This document shows, in pieces, positions 1-7,848 of a stretch of DNA of 64,000 nt; within the stretch, counting starts at the first letter, position 1; every line of letters starts with the position of its first letter. The stretch is taken from the NCBI RefSeq assembly GCF_016508255.1, contig NZ_JADVKT010000006.1:1-64000 (forward strand), read 5' to 3'. A model generated the notes under the pieces. It saw nothing but the letters and a program-made list of their open reading frames with translations. It had not been told where the DNA came from and searched no databases. Made by a program: the position numbers and the translations under genes. Source of the DNA: Acinetobacter calcoaceticus (GTDB lineage Bacteria; Pseudomonadota; Gammaproteobacteria; Pseudomonadales; Moraxellaceae).

Positions 1-7
1 AAACATT

Positions 8-35
8 AAAAAAAAGCTCTTATGAGCTTTTTTTT
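8..35. terminator. Bidirectional intrinsic terminator
   Basis: An A-tract plus GCTC arm (8-19) pairs with GAGC plus a T-tract (24-35) around a 4-base loop. The A and T runs on both sides let it work in both directions. It would close a minus-strand transcript from the flavoprotein gene or a plus-strand gene left of the window. Confidence 0.75.
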
Positions 36-65
36 ATTTGAGATAAATTATGCGTTCATTCTGGT

Positions 66-155
66 TTAGAAATGTGCTTCTAAGCCTACATATGGGCCTT
101 TAAACTCAAATTTTAGGTCATTATTATCATACTCATCTAAATTAATATTAAGTAA
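66..155 (-). pseudogene. Possible C-terminal remnant of an outer-membrane beta-barrel protein
   Basis: The minus strand has a 29-codon open stretch ending in residues GPYVGLEAHF and a TAA stop at 66-68. It alternates polar and apolar residues and ends in Phe, which is the signature of a last porin strand (beta-signal). An in-frame stop at 156-158 closes it upstream, and it contains no ATG, so it cannot be a complete gene. It lies just downstream of the flavoprotein stop. I read it as the tail of a lost outer-membrane protein gene, but a chance open frame in AT-rich DNA is possible. Confidence 0.35.
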
Positions 156-166
156 TTAGATTACCT

Positions 167-1537
167 TTATAACTGTCTACGAGCATGTTTTAAAGCAGTA
201 CGAAGACCTTCTTCTAGAGTTGGGTGATAAAAAGGTTTCTCTAAAATATCATTTACAGTTAAACCTTCGCCTATAATCCAACTTAATAGATGGGCCATAT
301 GTTCTGTTGCTTCGGTAAATAACTCAGCTCCGAGAAGTTTTTGACTTTCTTTATCTATATAAACTTCAATAGCACCCTTATTTTTTCCAAGAACGATAGC
401 TCTGCCTTGTCGTTCATAAGAGGCTTCACCTGTAATAAAGTCTATCCCATTGTCTTTTAGTTGTTTATAGCTTTGCCCGGCAATAGCCATTTCAGGATGA
501 CTAAATACAATTCCTAATGGAGTGAGAGTCTTAATTGGATTGACTTGTGGATAATTTAAACAGTTATGAACAACTTTTTTGCCCTCATGTGCAGCTTCAT
601 GTTGTAATGGTGTGGAGGTATAAGCATCGCCAACAATAAAAATTGGATAGGTCTTTAATTGCTTGGTTTTTGCATTTAGAGGTAATAATTTAATATCTTT
701 GAAAGAGTTATCAATATTTTCCAGTTTTAAAGTATCAAGTAAGCTTGAACGGCCTGTTGCAGATAAAACATATTCAACTTTGAGCGTTTTAGCTTTTTCT
801 TCAAATTTATAATTTAATATAACGCCCTCAGAGTCACACTTAACTTCACTTGGTAAAGTCTCGAATAGAATTTTTAACTCTTTGCCTAGCTCTTTTTGCA
901 CAAGTTGTTGTAGTTTTGAGCTAGTAAGTACTCCCATACGTTTACTACGAGCAAAGATTGTAGTTTCTACGCCCAAACGATGCAAGGCTTGTGCGATCTC
1001 AAGAGCAATCACACCACTACCAATGACGGCAATGGATTTAGGTAGTATTTTTAATTCGAATATTTGATCTGTGGTTATAAGTCGATTACCGAGTTCTTGC
1101 TTCCAGGTTTGATCATAATTAGGAGTTGAACCAACCGCTAGAATAAAACTTTTTGATTGGTACTGTTTCCCGTTAACTTCCACAGTCTGTGCGTCAATAA
1201 AATATGCTTTACCAGAAACTTTATGCTCAGTTGGCCATTGTTCTACATCTTTTAAAGTTGCTTGTGTAAAACGATCACGTAAAGCTTGTACGTGCTGCAT
1301 AACTTGATCAGTATTAATTTTTGCAGATACATCCAAAGCAACTTCTTGAGCATTTTGGATATCGAACATACGGTTTGCTGTAGATATTAGTACTTTACTT
1401 GGCATGCAGCCTACACGGGCACAAGTGGTATCCCATGGACCATCATTTATAATTAAAATATTATTTGTATATTTAACGGCTTCTTTATATGCGCTAATAC
1501 CAGCAGTACCTGCGCCAATGATAATAATATCGAACAT
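167..1537 (-). CDS. Dihydrolipoyl dehydrogenase-like pyridine nucleotide-disulfide oxidoreductase
   Basis: This is a 456-residue class I flavoprotein disulfide reductase. The N-terminal FAD-binding GAGTAG is at residues 8-13, the redox disulfide is C39-x4-C44 in TCARVGCMPSK, a second dinucleotide-binding GSGVIA lies near 175, and the C-terminal HPTLEEG carries the His-Glu proton relay. The family transfers electrons between NAD(H) and a dithiol such as lipoamide. The active-site stretch departs from the usual GGTCLNVGCIPSK, and no 2-oxoacid dehydrogenase E1 or E2 gene is nearby, so the physiological substrate is uncertain. I chose ATG at 1537 with GGGA upstream. An in-frame TTG at 1549 would add four residues. 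Confidence 0.85.
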   Translation of the reverse strand: MFDIIIIGAGTAGISAYKEAVKYTNNILIINDGPWDTTCARVGCMPSKVLISTANRMFDIQNAQEVALDVSAKINTDQVMQHVQALRDRFTQATLKDVEQWPTEHKVSGKAYFIDAQTVEVNGKQYQSKSFILAVGSTPNYDQTWKQELGNRLITTDQIFELKILPKSIAVIGSGVIALEIAQALHRLGVETTIFARSKRMGVLTSSKLQQLVQKELGKELKILFETLPSEVKCDSEGVILNYKFEEKAKTLKVEYVLSATGRSSLLDTLKLENIDNSFKDIKLLPLNAKTKQLKTYPIFIVGDAYTSTPLQHEAAHEGKKVVHNCLNYPQVNPIKTLTPLGIVFSHPEMAIAGQSYKQLKDNGIDFITGEASYERQGRAIVLGKNKGAIEVYIDKESQKLLGAELFTEATEHMAHLLSWIIGEGLTVNDILEKPFYHPTLEEGLRTALKHARRQL

Positions 1538-1684
1538 TATAAATCCCAATATTTATGAATTTTGCATTTAATAAGTTACATAATAAAACACAATGTAATT
1601 TATGTTTACAGAGTGTGGCGAATATGATTACACTAATAATATAAATAATTAAAAAATCTTATACCTTTAGGAAAGATTGGGGAA

Positions 1685-3166
1685 ATGAAAAGTATGTATA
1701 AAAAACAACTTACCTTGAAGTTGTCGGCTATGGCTGTATCAATTATGTTAGCGAGTTGTGGTGGGGGAGGCGGCGATGGTTATTACCAGAGTGGTTCATC
1801 AAATAGTAGTAATTCCTCATCTGGAAGTAATAATTCTGGATCTCAACAAGCGACTGCTACAGCATTAAAGATAGAGCTAGATAAATTATCAGTTGCGGCG
1901 ACGAATGATACTTTAACGGTTACTGTTAGAGCTTTAGATATAAATAAAGGTGGCATTGCTGGTGCTAAAGTTAGATTGCAAGTACAGGATCCAACAAATA
2001 ACGTAACTATAGAAGGAGCATCAATTCAAACTACAGATGCAGCAGGTAACGCTGTATACATTATAAAGACACCAAAAACATCGAGTTCAATAAATGATTT
2101 AGTGAAAAATGGTTTTAAATTAGTAGCCTATACGAATAACGATACGCTTACTCAAGAACAAACCGTAACAGTCACGGGTAGTGATAGCACTGTTGAAGCT
2201 GATACCACTAGTATTGTTTTATTTGATGCTACAAAAACTTCTTTAAATGTTAGAGGTGATCAAACAACCGTTACATTAACAGCTGTAGATGCAAATGGTT
2301 CAACTTTAGCAAATCAAGCAATCACGCTTAAAGTTAAAAACTCAGCGTCAAACGGCGTTAGATTTACACCAAATGCGACGCAAACTGATGCAAATGGTCA
2401 AATCACCTACACTTTATCTTTTAGTGAAAATCAAAGATCCTCATTGTATAGTGCTGCTCAATTTGTGACAGATGATCTCGTTTTAGAAGCTAATTTTGGT
2501 CAATCAACGAAAGTTTATACTTATAAACTTGATGTTGTTAATTCTGATGTACCAGTAGCCGTAGGAGCTATAGCTGTAGCATATAATCCGACGATGGTGG
2601 AGGATTCAACGGATGGTGTTTACTACTATAAAAATATTTCAGTACAAGTGACTGATGTGGATGGTAAACCGATCGCAAATCAAGATGTGATAATGGGCGT
2701 TAATGCACTTGCCTACTATAAAGGGGCATTTGATTTTGTTGATACCTCTACTCCAGCTGACGGCAAACCAGATGAATATCTACCAGTTATTAGGTCAGCG
2801 TGTACAGCACCAGTTCAAGCTGTAAATGTTAACGGTGAGGTTGTTAATCAATTAAAGCCGCTTAAAGAAAATTCTACAGTCCAAGTTGTATCGTATATTA
2901 ATAGTGCAGGCACATCTGCAACCAATAATAAATATACAACAGATGGAAATGGTCGTTTTGATCTTAAGATTCAATATCCTAAAATTTATGCTTCTTGGTT
3001 AACTGTTCAGTTAACGGCTAAATCTACAGTTTCGGGAAGTTTGATTAAAGGATCTACATCTTTGACTTTAGATTACTTGAAAAAGGATGTTACTGTCAGT
3101 GATCGTATTGCCCCGAATATATTAAGCCCATATGGAATAGATCCAAACTGTTCAAATAGTAATTAA
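1685..3166 (+). CDS. Ig-like (Big-1 type) domain surface lipoprotein
   Basis: This is a 493-residue secreted protein. A lysine-rich signal peptide ends in the lipobox LASC with the lipidated Cys at 25. It is followed by five glycines and a low-complexity Ser/Asn/Gly linker (about 36-55) that would hold the folded part away from the membrane. The rest is repeated beta-sandwich sequence with phrases such as TDANGQITYTL and TTDAAGNAVYII, typical of bacterial Ig-like group 1 (invasin-type) domains; I estimate three or four domains. No catalytic motif is visible. GGGGAA precedes ATG 1685 and a strong terminator follows. A surface or adhesive role is inferred from architecture only. Confidence 0.8.
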   Translation: MKSMYKKQLTLKLSAMAVSIMLASCGGGGGDGYYQSGSSNSSNSSSGSNNSGSQQATATALKIELDKLSVAATNDTLTVTVRALDINKGGIAGAKVRLQVQDPTNNVTIEGASIQTTDAAGNAVYIIKTPKTSSSINDLVKNGFKLVAYTNNDTLTQEQTVTVTGSDSTVEADTTSIVLFDATKTSLNVRGDQTTVTLTAVDANGSTLANQAITLKVKNSASNGVRFTPNATQTDANGQITYTLSFSENQRSSLYSAAQFVTDDLVLEANFGQSTKVYTYKLDVVNSDVPVAVGAIAVAYNPTMVEDSTDGVYYYKNISVQVTDVDGKPIANQDVIMGVNALAYYKGAFDFVDTSTPADGKPDEYLPVIRSACTAPVQAVNVNGEVVNQLKPLKENSTVQVVSYINSAGTSATNNKYTTDGNGRFDLKIQYPKIYASWLTVQLTAKSTVSGSLIKGSTSLTLDYLKKDVTVSDRIAPNILSPYGIDPNCSNSN

Positions 3167-3170
3167 TATA

Positions 3171-3203
3171 AAAAAGAAGCAGCATTTAAGCTGCTTCTTT
3201 TTT
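3171..3203. terminator. Bidirectional intrinsic terminator
   Basis: The 13-bp stem AAAAAGAAGCAGC (3171-3183) pairs with GCTGCTTCTTTTT around loop ATTTAA. It serves the Ig-like lipoprotein on the plus strand. Its edge touches the stop codon of the small lipoprotein on the minus strand. Confidence 0.9.
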
Positions 3204-3306
3204 AAAGGTGTGTTCCCATACTTACACCTACTGTAGGGCGTACCTGCATTGATGAACATGCTGAAAGAATTAAACAGCTCAAAAGAGCGAATATAAATTT
3301 ATTCAT
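3202..3306 (-). CDS. Very small lipoprotein, 34 residues
   Basis: Reading the minus strand from ATG 3306 to TAA 3202-3204 gives 34 residues. They start MNKFIFALLSCLILSACSS: one Lys, a hydrophobic core and the lipobox LSAC with Cys at 17. Only 18 residues follow lipidation (SSMQVRPTVGVSMGTHL after the Cys). The complete signal peptide II pattern in so short a frame, and a terminator starting at the stop codon, argue that it is a real gene. The function is unknown; by size it resembles the small entericidin-like or spacer-type lipoproteins of proteobacteria. The sequence is too short for a homology-based call. Confidence 0.6.
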   Translation of the reverse strand: MNKFIFALLSCLILSACSSMQVRPTVGVSMGTHL

Positions 3307-3403
3307 AAAAATTAATAAATGATTCAAAACGATTTAAATACTTTAGATCAATATTATTTTTAGTTCTGTTGAATTCGTGCAGAAATATGCAAAATAAGTT
3401 ATC

Positions 3404-3437
3404 AAAAAACCCTACTTTAAAGAAGAAATAGGGTTTT
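3404..3437 (-). terminator. Intrinsic terminator after the rhodanese-like gene
   Basis: AAAACCCTA pairs with TAGGGTTTT across a loop of roughly 16 bases. On the minus strand it ends in a T-run, 25 bases past the stop of the gene at 3460. Confidence 0.6.
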
Positions 3438-3459
3438 ATAGAATATTAATTTATAAAAA

Positions 3460-3795
3460 TTAGTCGTCTAACAAATCCATTTGCTTTGCTAATTGATAAA
3501 GATTGTTTGAACGGTTTCCGGTACGACAGAACATAAGAACAGGTTTTGGAAGTTCATTATAATGATTTGCAAAGGTACGTACATCAAGCTCCGTAATTTG
3601 ACCTGCAACTACAGGCTGATAAACATAGTCTAGACCTACTTGGCGTGCTGCTTCTTCAATTTGAGCACTTGTAGGCTGTTCTGGGCCACCTTCCATATCT
3701 GGTCGATTATTAATAATCGATTTAAATCCTTTTTCTACAACTTGACCAACATGCTCTGGACCAATTTGACCTGCGAAACCAACATTATCTGACAT
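3460..3795 (-). CDS. TIGR01244-type sulfur transferase / DUF442 protein
   Basis: This 111-residue cytoplasmic protein matches the beta-lactamase-hydrolase-like (DUF442, TIGR01244) family. It has the N-terminal FAGQIGPEHV, then KSIINNRPDMEGG, and a C-terminal active loop FCRTGNRS with Cys90-x4-Arg95. The fold is that of dual-specificity phosphatases and the Cys loop is rhodanese-like, so sulfur transfer is the usual annotation, but the substrate is not established. Elsewhere the domain is fused to a metallo-beta-lactamase sulfur dioxygenase; here it stands alone. Monocistronic, with its own terminator. Confidence 0.8.
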   Translation of the reverse strand: MSDNVGFAGQIGPEHVGQVVEKGFKSIINNRPDMEGGPEQPTSAQIEEAARQVGLDYVYQPVVAGQITELDVRTFANHYNELPKPVLMFCRTGNRSNNLYQLAKQMDLLDD

Positions 3796-3985
3796 TTCGT
3801 CACTCCAAAATTTAACAAAACCTCTTATGCTGTATCATAGCATTAAGCTTAACCTGAGATACAAGACACTCGTGTGTTGTTCTGACTGAGAAAGTTATGT
3901 CTTATAGCTAAGCTATAAATTTTAAAAATGATCATCAAGCTATTTTTAAAATTGGTTATTCATATTCTATTTCAACGGAGCACAT

Positions 3986-4882
3986 ATGCACGCTTATATG
4001 GTTGAGCCTTTATATGTTCCATGTGGTCAGGAAACGATCGCAGCTGATTTTTATATTCCAAAAACAAATAAGAAATCTGCCGTTATTATTATGGCGCATG
4101 GTTTTGCTGCGTTGCGTCAATTTAAATTAGTTCAATATGCACAGCGGTTCGCTCAAGCAGGTTACGCTGTTATTTTGTTTGATTATCGATATTGGGGCGG
4201 GAGCACTGGTAAGCCTAGAGAAATGGTCTCTATTAATTCACAGTTAGAAGATTGGAAGACAGTTATTCAATATGCTTCAACTTGTAAGCTTGTCGATAAT
4301 CGAAGGATTGTGCTGTGGGGAACTTCATTAAGTGGGGGATATGCGCTGAGTCTGGCTTCTGAATTAAAAAATATTCAGGCAATTTTAGTACAAATTCCTT
4401 ATGTGGATGGAGCTGAAACTGCCAAGCTCTATCCTTTGCAACGCTATCCTCAAGCATTGAAATTATCGAGTCAGGATTATATGGGATCAAAAATGGGGCT
4501 TAATCCCAAAAGATTACCTGTCGTCGATCAACATAATTTATGTTTTATGCCTACTGCAGATAGTTATTATGGCTATCTATCGATTGTAAATCCTGATTAT
4601 TATTGGAGTGGGGAAGTTCCGGCTCGTGTCTTTTTTAATTTGATGCGATACCGTCCAATTCAAGTTGTACGCCAGATTAATATTCCAGTTTTATTTATTG
4701 CAGCCCAAAATGATACTCTTATTCCTATTGAATCAAGTCGTGAAGCTGCCACAAATATTGCGCCTTTTGTGAGTTATCATGAGTGGGATATGAAACATTT
4801 TGATATCTATCACGGTTCATGGTTTGAAAAAGCAGTGATAACCCAATTAGAATTTTTACATCAGCATATAGGAGTGATGTAA
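3986..4882 (+). CDS. Alpha/beta hydrolase
   Basis: This is a 298-residue serine hydrolase of the alpha/beta fold. MAHGFAA (38-39) supplies the oxyanion strand, the nucleophile elbow is WGTSLSGG with Ser114, Asp243 sits in AAQNDTLIP and His271 in DMKHFDIYHG. It resembles dienelactone-hydrolase or acetylxylan-esterase-like members, and the substrate cannot be read from the sequence. CGGAG precedes ATG 3986. The stop codon abuts the trxC ATG with no gap, so translation is probably coupled in a three-gene operon (hydrolase, trxC, thioesterase). Confidence 0.85.
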   Translation: MHAYMVEPLYVPCGQETIAADFYIPKTNKKSAVIIMAHGFAALRQFKLVQYAQRFAQAGYAVILFDYRYWGGSTGKPREMVSINSQLEDWKTVIQYASTCKLVDNRRIVLWGTSLSGGYALSLASELKNIQAILVQIPYVDGAETAKLYPLQRYPQALKLSSQDYMGSKMGLNPKRLPVVDQHNLCFMPTADSYYGYLSIVNPDYYWSGEVPARVFFNLMRYRPIQVVRQINIPVLFIAAQNDTLIPIESSREAATNIAPFVSYHEWDMKHFDIYHGSWFEKAVITQLEFLHQHIGVM

Positions 4883-5320
4883 ATGATTATTGTATGTGCA
4901 TCGTGTGGTGCAAAAAATCGAGTTCCGGAAGAAAAACTTCCTGAGCAACCAAGCTGTGGGCAATGTCATCAGCTATTACTACCGCTTGCACCTATTGAAC
5001 TAAATGAGCAAAATTTTAGTAACTACATTACGAATAGTGATTTACCTATTCTTATAGATTTATGGGCAGAATGGTGCGGACCTTGTAAAATGATGGCTCC
5101 ACATTTTGCGCAGGTCGCAAAACAGAATCCAGGCGTTATTTTTGCCAAGATTGATACCGAAGAATCTCCTCGCTTGAGCCAAGCTTTTCATGTGAGAAGT
5201 ATTCCGACACTTGTCTTAATGAACAAAACGACAGAGGTCGCGCGTATTAGCGGTGCATTACGTGCGCCTGAATTGCAGCAGTGGCTCGATCAACAACTTC
5301 AAACGAATTTCGGGAGCTAA
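4883..5320 (+). CDS. trxC: Thioredoxin 2
   Basis: This 145-residue thiol-disulfide reductase carries the zinc-binding N-terminus that separates thioredoxin 2 from thioredoxin 1: C5-x2-C8 and C25-x2-C28. A thioredoxin domain follows with the active site W64-CGPC-68 and the cis-proline segment SIPTL. It reduces protein disulfides in the cytoplasm using thioredoxin reductase, and the zinc module is linked to oxidative stress. Its ATG follows directly on the stop of the hydrolase gene. Confidence 0.95.
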   Translation: MIIVCASCGAKNRVPEEKLPEQPSCGQCHQLLLPLAPIELNEQNFSNYITNSDLPILIDLWAEWCGPCKMMAPHFAQVAKQNPGVIFAKIDTEESPRLSQAFHVRSIPTLVLMNKTTEVARISGALRAPELQQWLDQQLQTNFGS

Positions 5321-5321
5321 G

Positions 5322-5738
5322 GTGTCAGAAGCTTATACCAAACCAGAAGGAATTTTATCCTTACAAACGATTGCCATGCCAGCAGATACAAACTGGAGTG
5401 GTGATGTATTTGGTGGATGGATTGTGTCACAAATGGATTTAGCTGGAGCAATTCACGCAGAACGTTTCAGTCGTGGCCGCTGCGCTACGATTTCCATTAA
5501 TCAAATGACCTTTTTGGTTCCGGTAAAGGTTGGCTTTGTCATTAGCTGCTATACCAAGATCTTAAAAGTTGGAAATACTTCTATCCAGATGCAAATTGAA
5601 GTTTGGGATAGTCATGATGACTCTCGTGCGCCAATTCGTATTACCGAAGGGGTCTTTACCTTTGTTGCTGTTGATGTAAAAGGTAACAAGCGTCAGATTC
5701 CTGAAGAAGCGAGACAGAAGTATTTAGAAACTCAGTAA
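5322..5738 (+). CDS. Acyl-CoA thioesterase, YciA-like hotdog protein
   Basis: This 138-residue hotdog-fold enzyme carries the YciA/acyl-CoA hydrolase pattern ADTNWSGDVFGGWIVSQMD, with the catalytic Asp and the conserved GG turn, then SINQMTFLVPVKVG. It hydrolyses acyl-CoA to free acid and CoA. I set the start at GTG 5322, one base after the trxC stop, because GGGAG lies six bases upstream. The open frame extends back into trxC, but that part is only the other frame of trxC. Third gene of the operon; a hairpin terminator follows. Confidence 0.88.
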   Translation: MSEAYTKPEGILSLQTIAMPADTNWSGDVFGGWIVSQMDLAGAIHAERFSRGRCATISINQMTFLVPVKVGFVISCYTKILKVGNTSIQMQIEVWDSHDDSRAPIRITEGVFTFVAVDVKGNKRQIPEEARQKYLETQ

Positions 5739-5746
5739 AATTTAGA

Positions 5747-5778
5747 AAGCCTGAATATTCGTATTCAGGCTTTAATTT
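5747..5778 (+). terminator. Intrinsic terminator of the hydrolase-trxC-thioesterase operon
   Basis: AAAGCCTGAATA (5747-5758) pairs with TATTCAGGCTTT (5762-5773) around a short loop, followed by AATTTTT. Confidence 0.85.
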
Positions 5779-5804
5779 TTATTACAAAAGATTAATTTTT
5801 AGAA

Positions 5805-6311
5805 TTAAAACATCGTATTTGTATTTTTGCTTTGCTCTGGAATGTTTTGTATAACATCCCAATGTTCTACGATTTTTCCGTGTTCTAGACGAAATATATC
5901 AATAATTGCTCTTCCTCGATCTTTTTCATTTTCAGTGGAATGAACATGTAAAACGACAAGATCACCTTCAGCAATCGCCCGTTTAATTTCATTCTTAGCT
6001 TGTGGATTTTTTTGAAATTTCTCAGTAAAGAAATTAACAAAAGGTGCTTTTCCATCTGGAACATTAGGGTTGTGCTGAATATATTGTTGACCAATATAGC
6101 GATTCGCATATTCTTTGACTTTATGTTTTAAAAAGACACCTTCATAAAAGTCGATCACTATTTTTTTGTTCTGTGCGTTTACTTGATCTATGGATTCAGA
6201 TTTGGTTTGAGTAATCTTACTGGTTTTAACTGTAGGTTCGGTTGCGTGAGCAATTATTGTTGTAAATATAAAACTGGTGAATAAAGAGGAAAGAATCAGT
6301 GTTTTTTTCAT
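5805..6311 (-). CDS. Secreted SnoaL-like (NTF2-fold) protein
   Basis: This 168-residue protein has a signal peptide (MKKTLILSSLFTSF... with a likely cut after AHA near residue 23). The domain that follows resembles the SnoaL-like polyketide-cyclase or ester-cyclase group of the NTF2 fold: DFYEGVFLKHKVKEYANRYIGQQYIQHNPNVPDG, then DIFRLEHGKIVEHWDVIQNIPE. Members act as small hydrolases, isomerases or binding proteins, and the role here is not determinable. ATG 6311 is preferred over upstream codons because it opens a perfect signal peptide and has AGG upstream. Confidence 0.75.
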   Translation of the reverse strand: MKKTLILSSLFTSFIFTTIIAHATEPTVKTSKITQTKSESIDQVNAQNKKIVIDFYEGVFLKHKVKEYANRYIGQQYIQHNPNVPDGKAPFVNFFTEKFQKNPQAKNEIKRAIAEGDLVVLHVHSTENEKDRGRAIIDIFRLEHGKIVEHWDVIQNIPEQSKNTNTMF

Positions 6312-6387
6312 TTTTGACCTCAAGATACAAAAAGTAACTTTTGTATCTTGAGACAAATAAAAATCTAAAAGTACTTTAGATTCGTTA

Positions 6388-6882
6388 TTATTTCTTGCGC
6401 TTAGGTAACCATGCCCATAGCATTTGGCACTGGATTGGTTCATTGCCAGCATCATCAATGACCGTAACTGGAATCACAAGTTCACCTTTCTCATTATCCG
6501 CAATAAACTTTTGCTGTTCAGCAGATAACGTTGCTGTAGCTGTCAAACCACCTTCAACCACTTTTAAATAATCTACATGCAATGATTTGATTAATAAAAT
6601 GCGGTTATCAGGAACATGTAAACCAGTTAGGAAACCAGTTGCAGTTTCTGCTAAAAGAGCCATAGCCGCAGCATGGACTCCTTTAATATGATTCTGCATA
6701 TTTTTTTGGTTTTCTAAACGGACAGTAACGTGGTTTGAGTCTACTTCCAGATAGCGAATATTTGCTGTACCTACCATTGGTACGATACGACCAAATGCCT
6801 TGCTCCAAAGCGTACTACGAATGCCTTTAGGGAATTTTGAAGTCGCTTTTACCAGTTTTGATAGACGATTGGATTGAGACAT
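6388..6882 (-). CDS. DUF4442 hotdog-fold protein, putative thioesterase
   Basis: This 164-residue cytoplasmic protein is of the DUF4442 / PaaI-like hotdog type. The segment NHIKGVHAAAMALLAETATGF matches the hotdog helix region where thioesterases place their acidic residue. The strands after it (LHVDYLKVVEGGLTATATL) fit the same fold. Thioesterase activity is expected from the family, but the acyl substrate is unknown. It lies 36 bp downstream of yajQ on the same strand and may be co-transcribed. Confidence 0.7.
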   Translation of the reverse strand: MSQSNRLSKLVKATSKFPKGIRSTLWSKAFGRIVPMVGTANIRYLEVDSNHVTVRLENQKNMQNHIKGVHAAAMALLAETATGFLTGLHVPDNRILLIKSLHVDYLKVVEGGLTATATLSAEQQKFIADNEKGELVIPVTVIDDAGNEPIQCQMLWAWLPKRKK

Positions 6883-6917
6883 GGAATTACCTTAGCTTTG
6901 AATGTCACGACAAAATA

Positions 6918-7406
6918 TTAATCTTTAAAGTTATTAAACTGTAATGGCACACCGAATTGTTGTTCACGTAAAAAATTCATGACTTGTTGTAAAGTGTCAC
7001 GCTTTTTATCCGTTACACGAATTTTGTCGCCTTGAATAGAAGATTGCACTTTAACGCCACTTTCTTTAATGGCTTTATTAATTTTTTTTGCAGTATCAGA
7101 GTCAAGACCGTCTTTAAGTTTAATGACTTGTACAAAGTTTTTGCCTGAAGCAGCAGCTTTTTGTGGATCAAGTGCTTGAATATCAATTTTACGTTTATAA
7201 AAATGATTTTCTAACATGTTATAAACCTGTTCACACTGGAAATCACTTTCGGTACTGATTTTAATTTCTTTATTTTTTTCGTTTATTTCAACTGAAACAT
7301 CGTGACCACGAAAGTCAAAACGTGTTGCAATCTCTTTTTGTGTGTTCTGTACGGCATGATTAACTTCAAAAATCTCTAATTCAGAGACAATATCGAAAGA
7401 AGGCAT
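6918..7406 (-). CDS. YajQ family nucleotide-binding protein
   Basis: This 162-residue protein matches YajQ (UPF0234) over its full length: MPSFDIVSELEIFEVNHAVQNT at the start, then TRFDFRGHDVSVE, and RVTDKKRDTLQQVMNFLRE near the end. Members bind nucleotides, and some bind cyclic di-GMP and act with a transcription factor. It has two ferredoxin-like halves and acts in the cytoplasm. No cyclic-di-GMP enzyme is encoded nearby, so the ligand here is open. Confidence 0.92.
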   Translation of the reverse strand: MPSFDIVSELEIFEVNHAVQNTQKEIATRFDFRGHDVSVEINEKNKEIKISTESDFQCEQVYNMLENHFYKRKIDIQALDPQKAAASGKNFVQVIKLKDGLDSDTAKKINKAIKESGVKVQSSIQGDKIRVTDKKRDTLQQVMNFLREQQFGVPLQFNNFKD

Positions 7407-7497
7407 AGTTTAGACCTTTACAAAGGGAAAGAATATTTGAGATGCTAAGAGGGTTTTCTTCATTTGCCAAGTGTTGTTTACATCAAAGGAGTGCACA

Positions 7498-7812
7498 ATG
7501 ATCCGTAAACAAGAAATTACAACATTTGAATTCCCAGAAAATGCTGTTATCTGGGATGTCCGTGATACAAATGCTTATGCAGAAGGGCATGTTAAAGGTG
7601 CGGTAAATCGCCCGATTAATGATTTGAATGCTGATATTTTGAATCAGGTCTCTGCGGGTCAGCCGATTTATATTTTATGTGGTGGTGGTAGCAAAGCTCC
7701 TCGTGCAGCTGAGACACTAGAAGGATTGGATGCCTCGCGTGAATATGTCGTGCTGATGGGCGGGACACGCGCAGCTCGTGATGCTGGCTTGCCTCTAGAG
7801 CAGGGCGCATAA
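7498..7812 (+). CDS. Rhodanese-like domain protein
   Basis: This 104-residue single rhodanese domain has VIWDVRDTNAYAEGHVKGAVNRP (CH2A-like) followed by the active-loop position ILCGGGSKAPRAAE. The candidate Cys is present, but the loop is Gly-rich and lacks the usual Arg following the Cys, so sulfurtransferase activity may be altered. ATG 7498 has AAGGAG seven bases upstream; the longer frame from 7471 has no ribosome-binding site. Single gene with a strong terminator. Confidence 0.85.
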   Translation: MIRKQEITTFEFPENAVIWDVRDTNAYAEGHVKGAVNRPINDLNADILNQVSAGQPIYILCGGGSKAPRAAETLEGLDASREYVVLMGGTRAARDAGLPLEQGA

Positions 7813-7840
7813 AAAAAAGCACCTTAGGGTGCTTTTTTTT
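7811..7840. terminator. Bidirectional intrinsic terminator
   Basis: AAAAAAAAGCACC and GGTGCTTTTTTTT form a perfect 13-bp stem around TTAG. It serves the rhodanese gene and, on the minus strand, mnmC, whose stop is 9 bp away. Confidence 0.92.
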
Positions 7841-7848
7841 GAAGAGAA

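Noticed and set aside
5885..6109. 74-codon frame within the SnoaL-like gene
   Set aside because: The overlapping reading frame with a signal peptide and conserved domain is far better supported.
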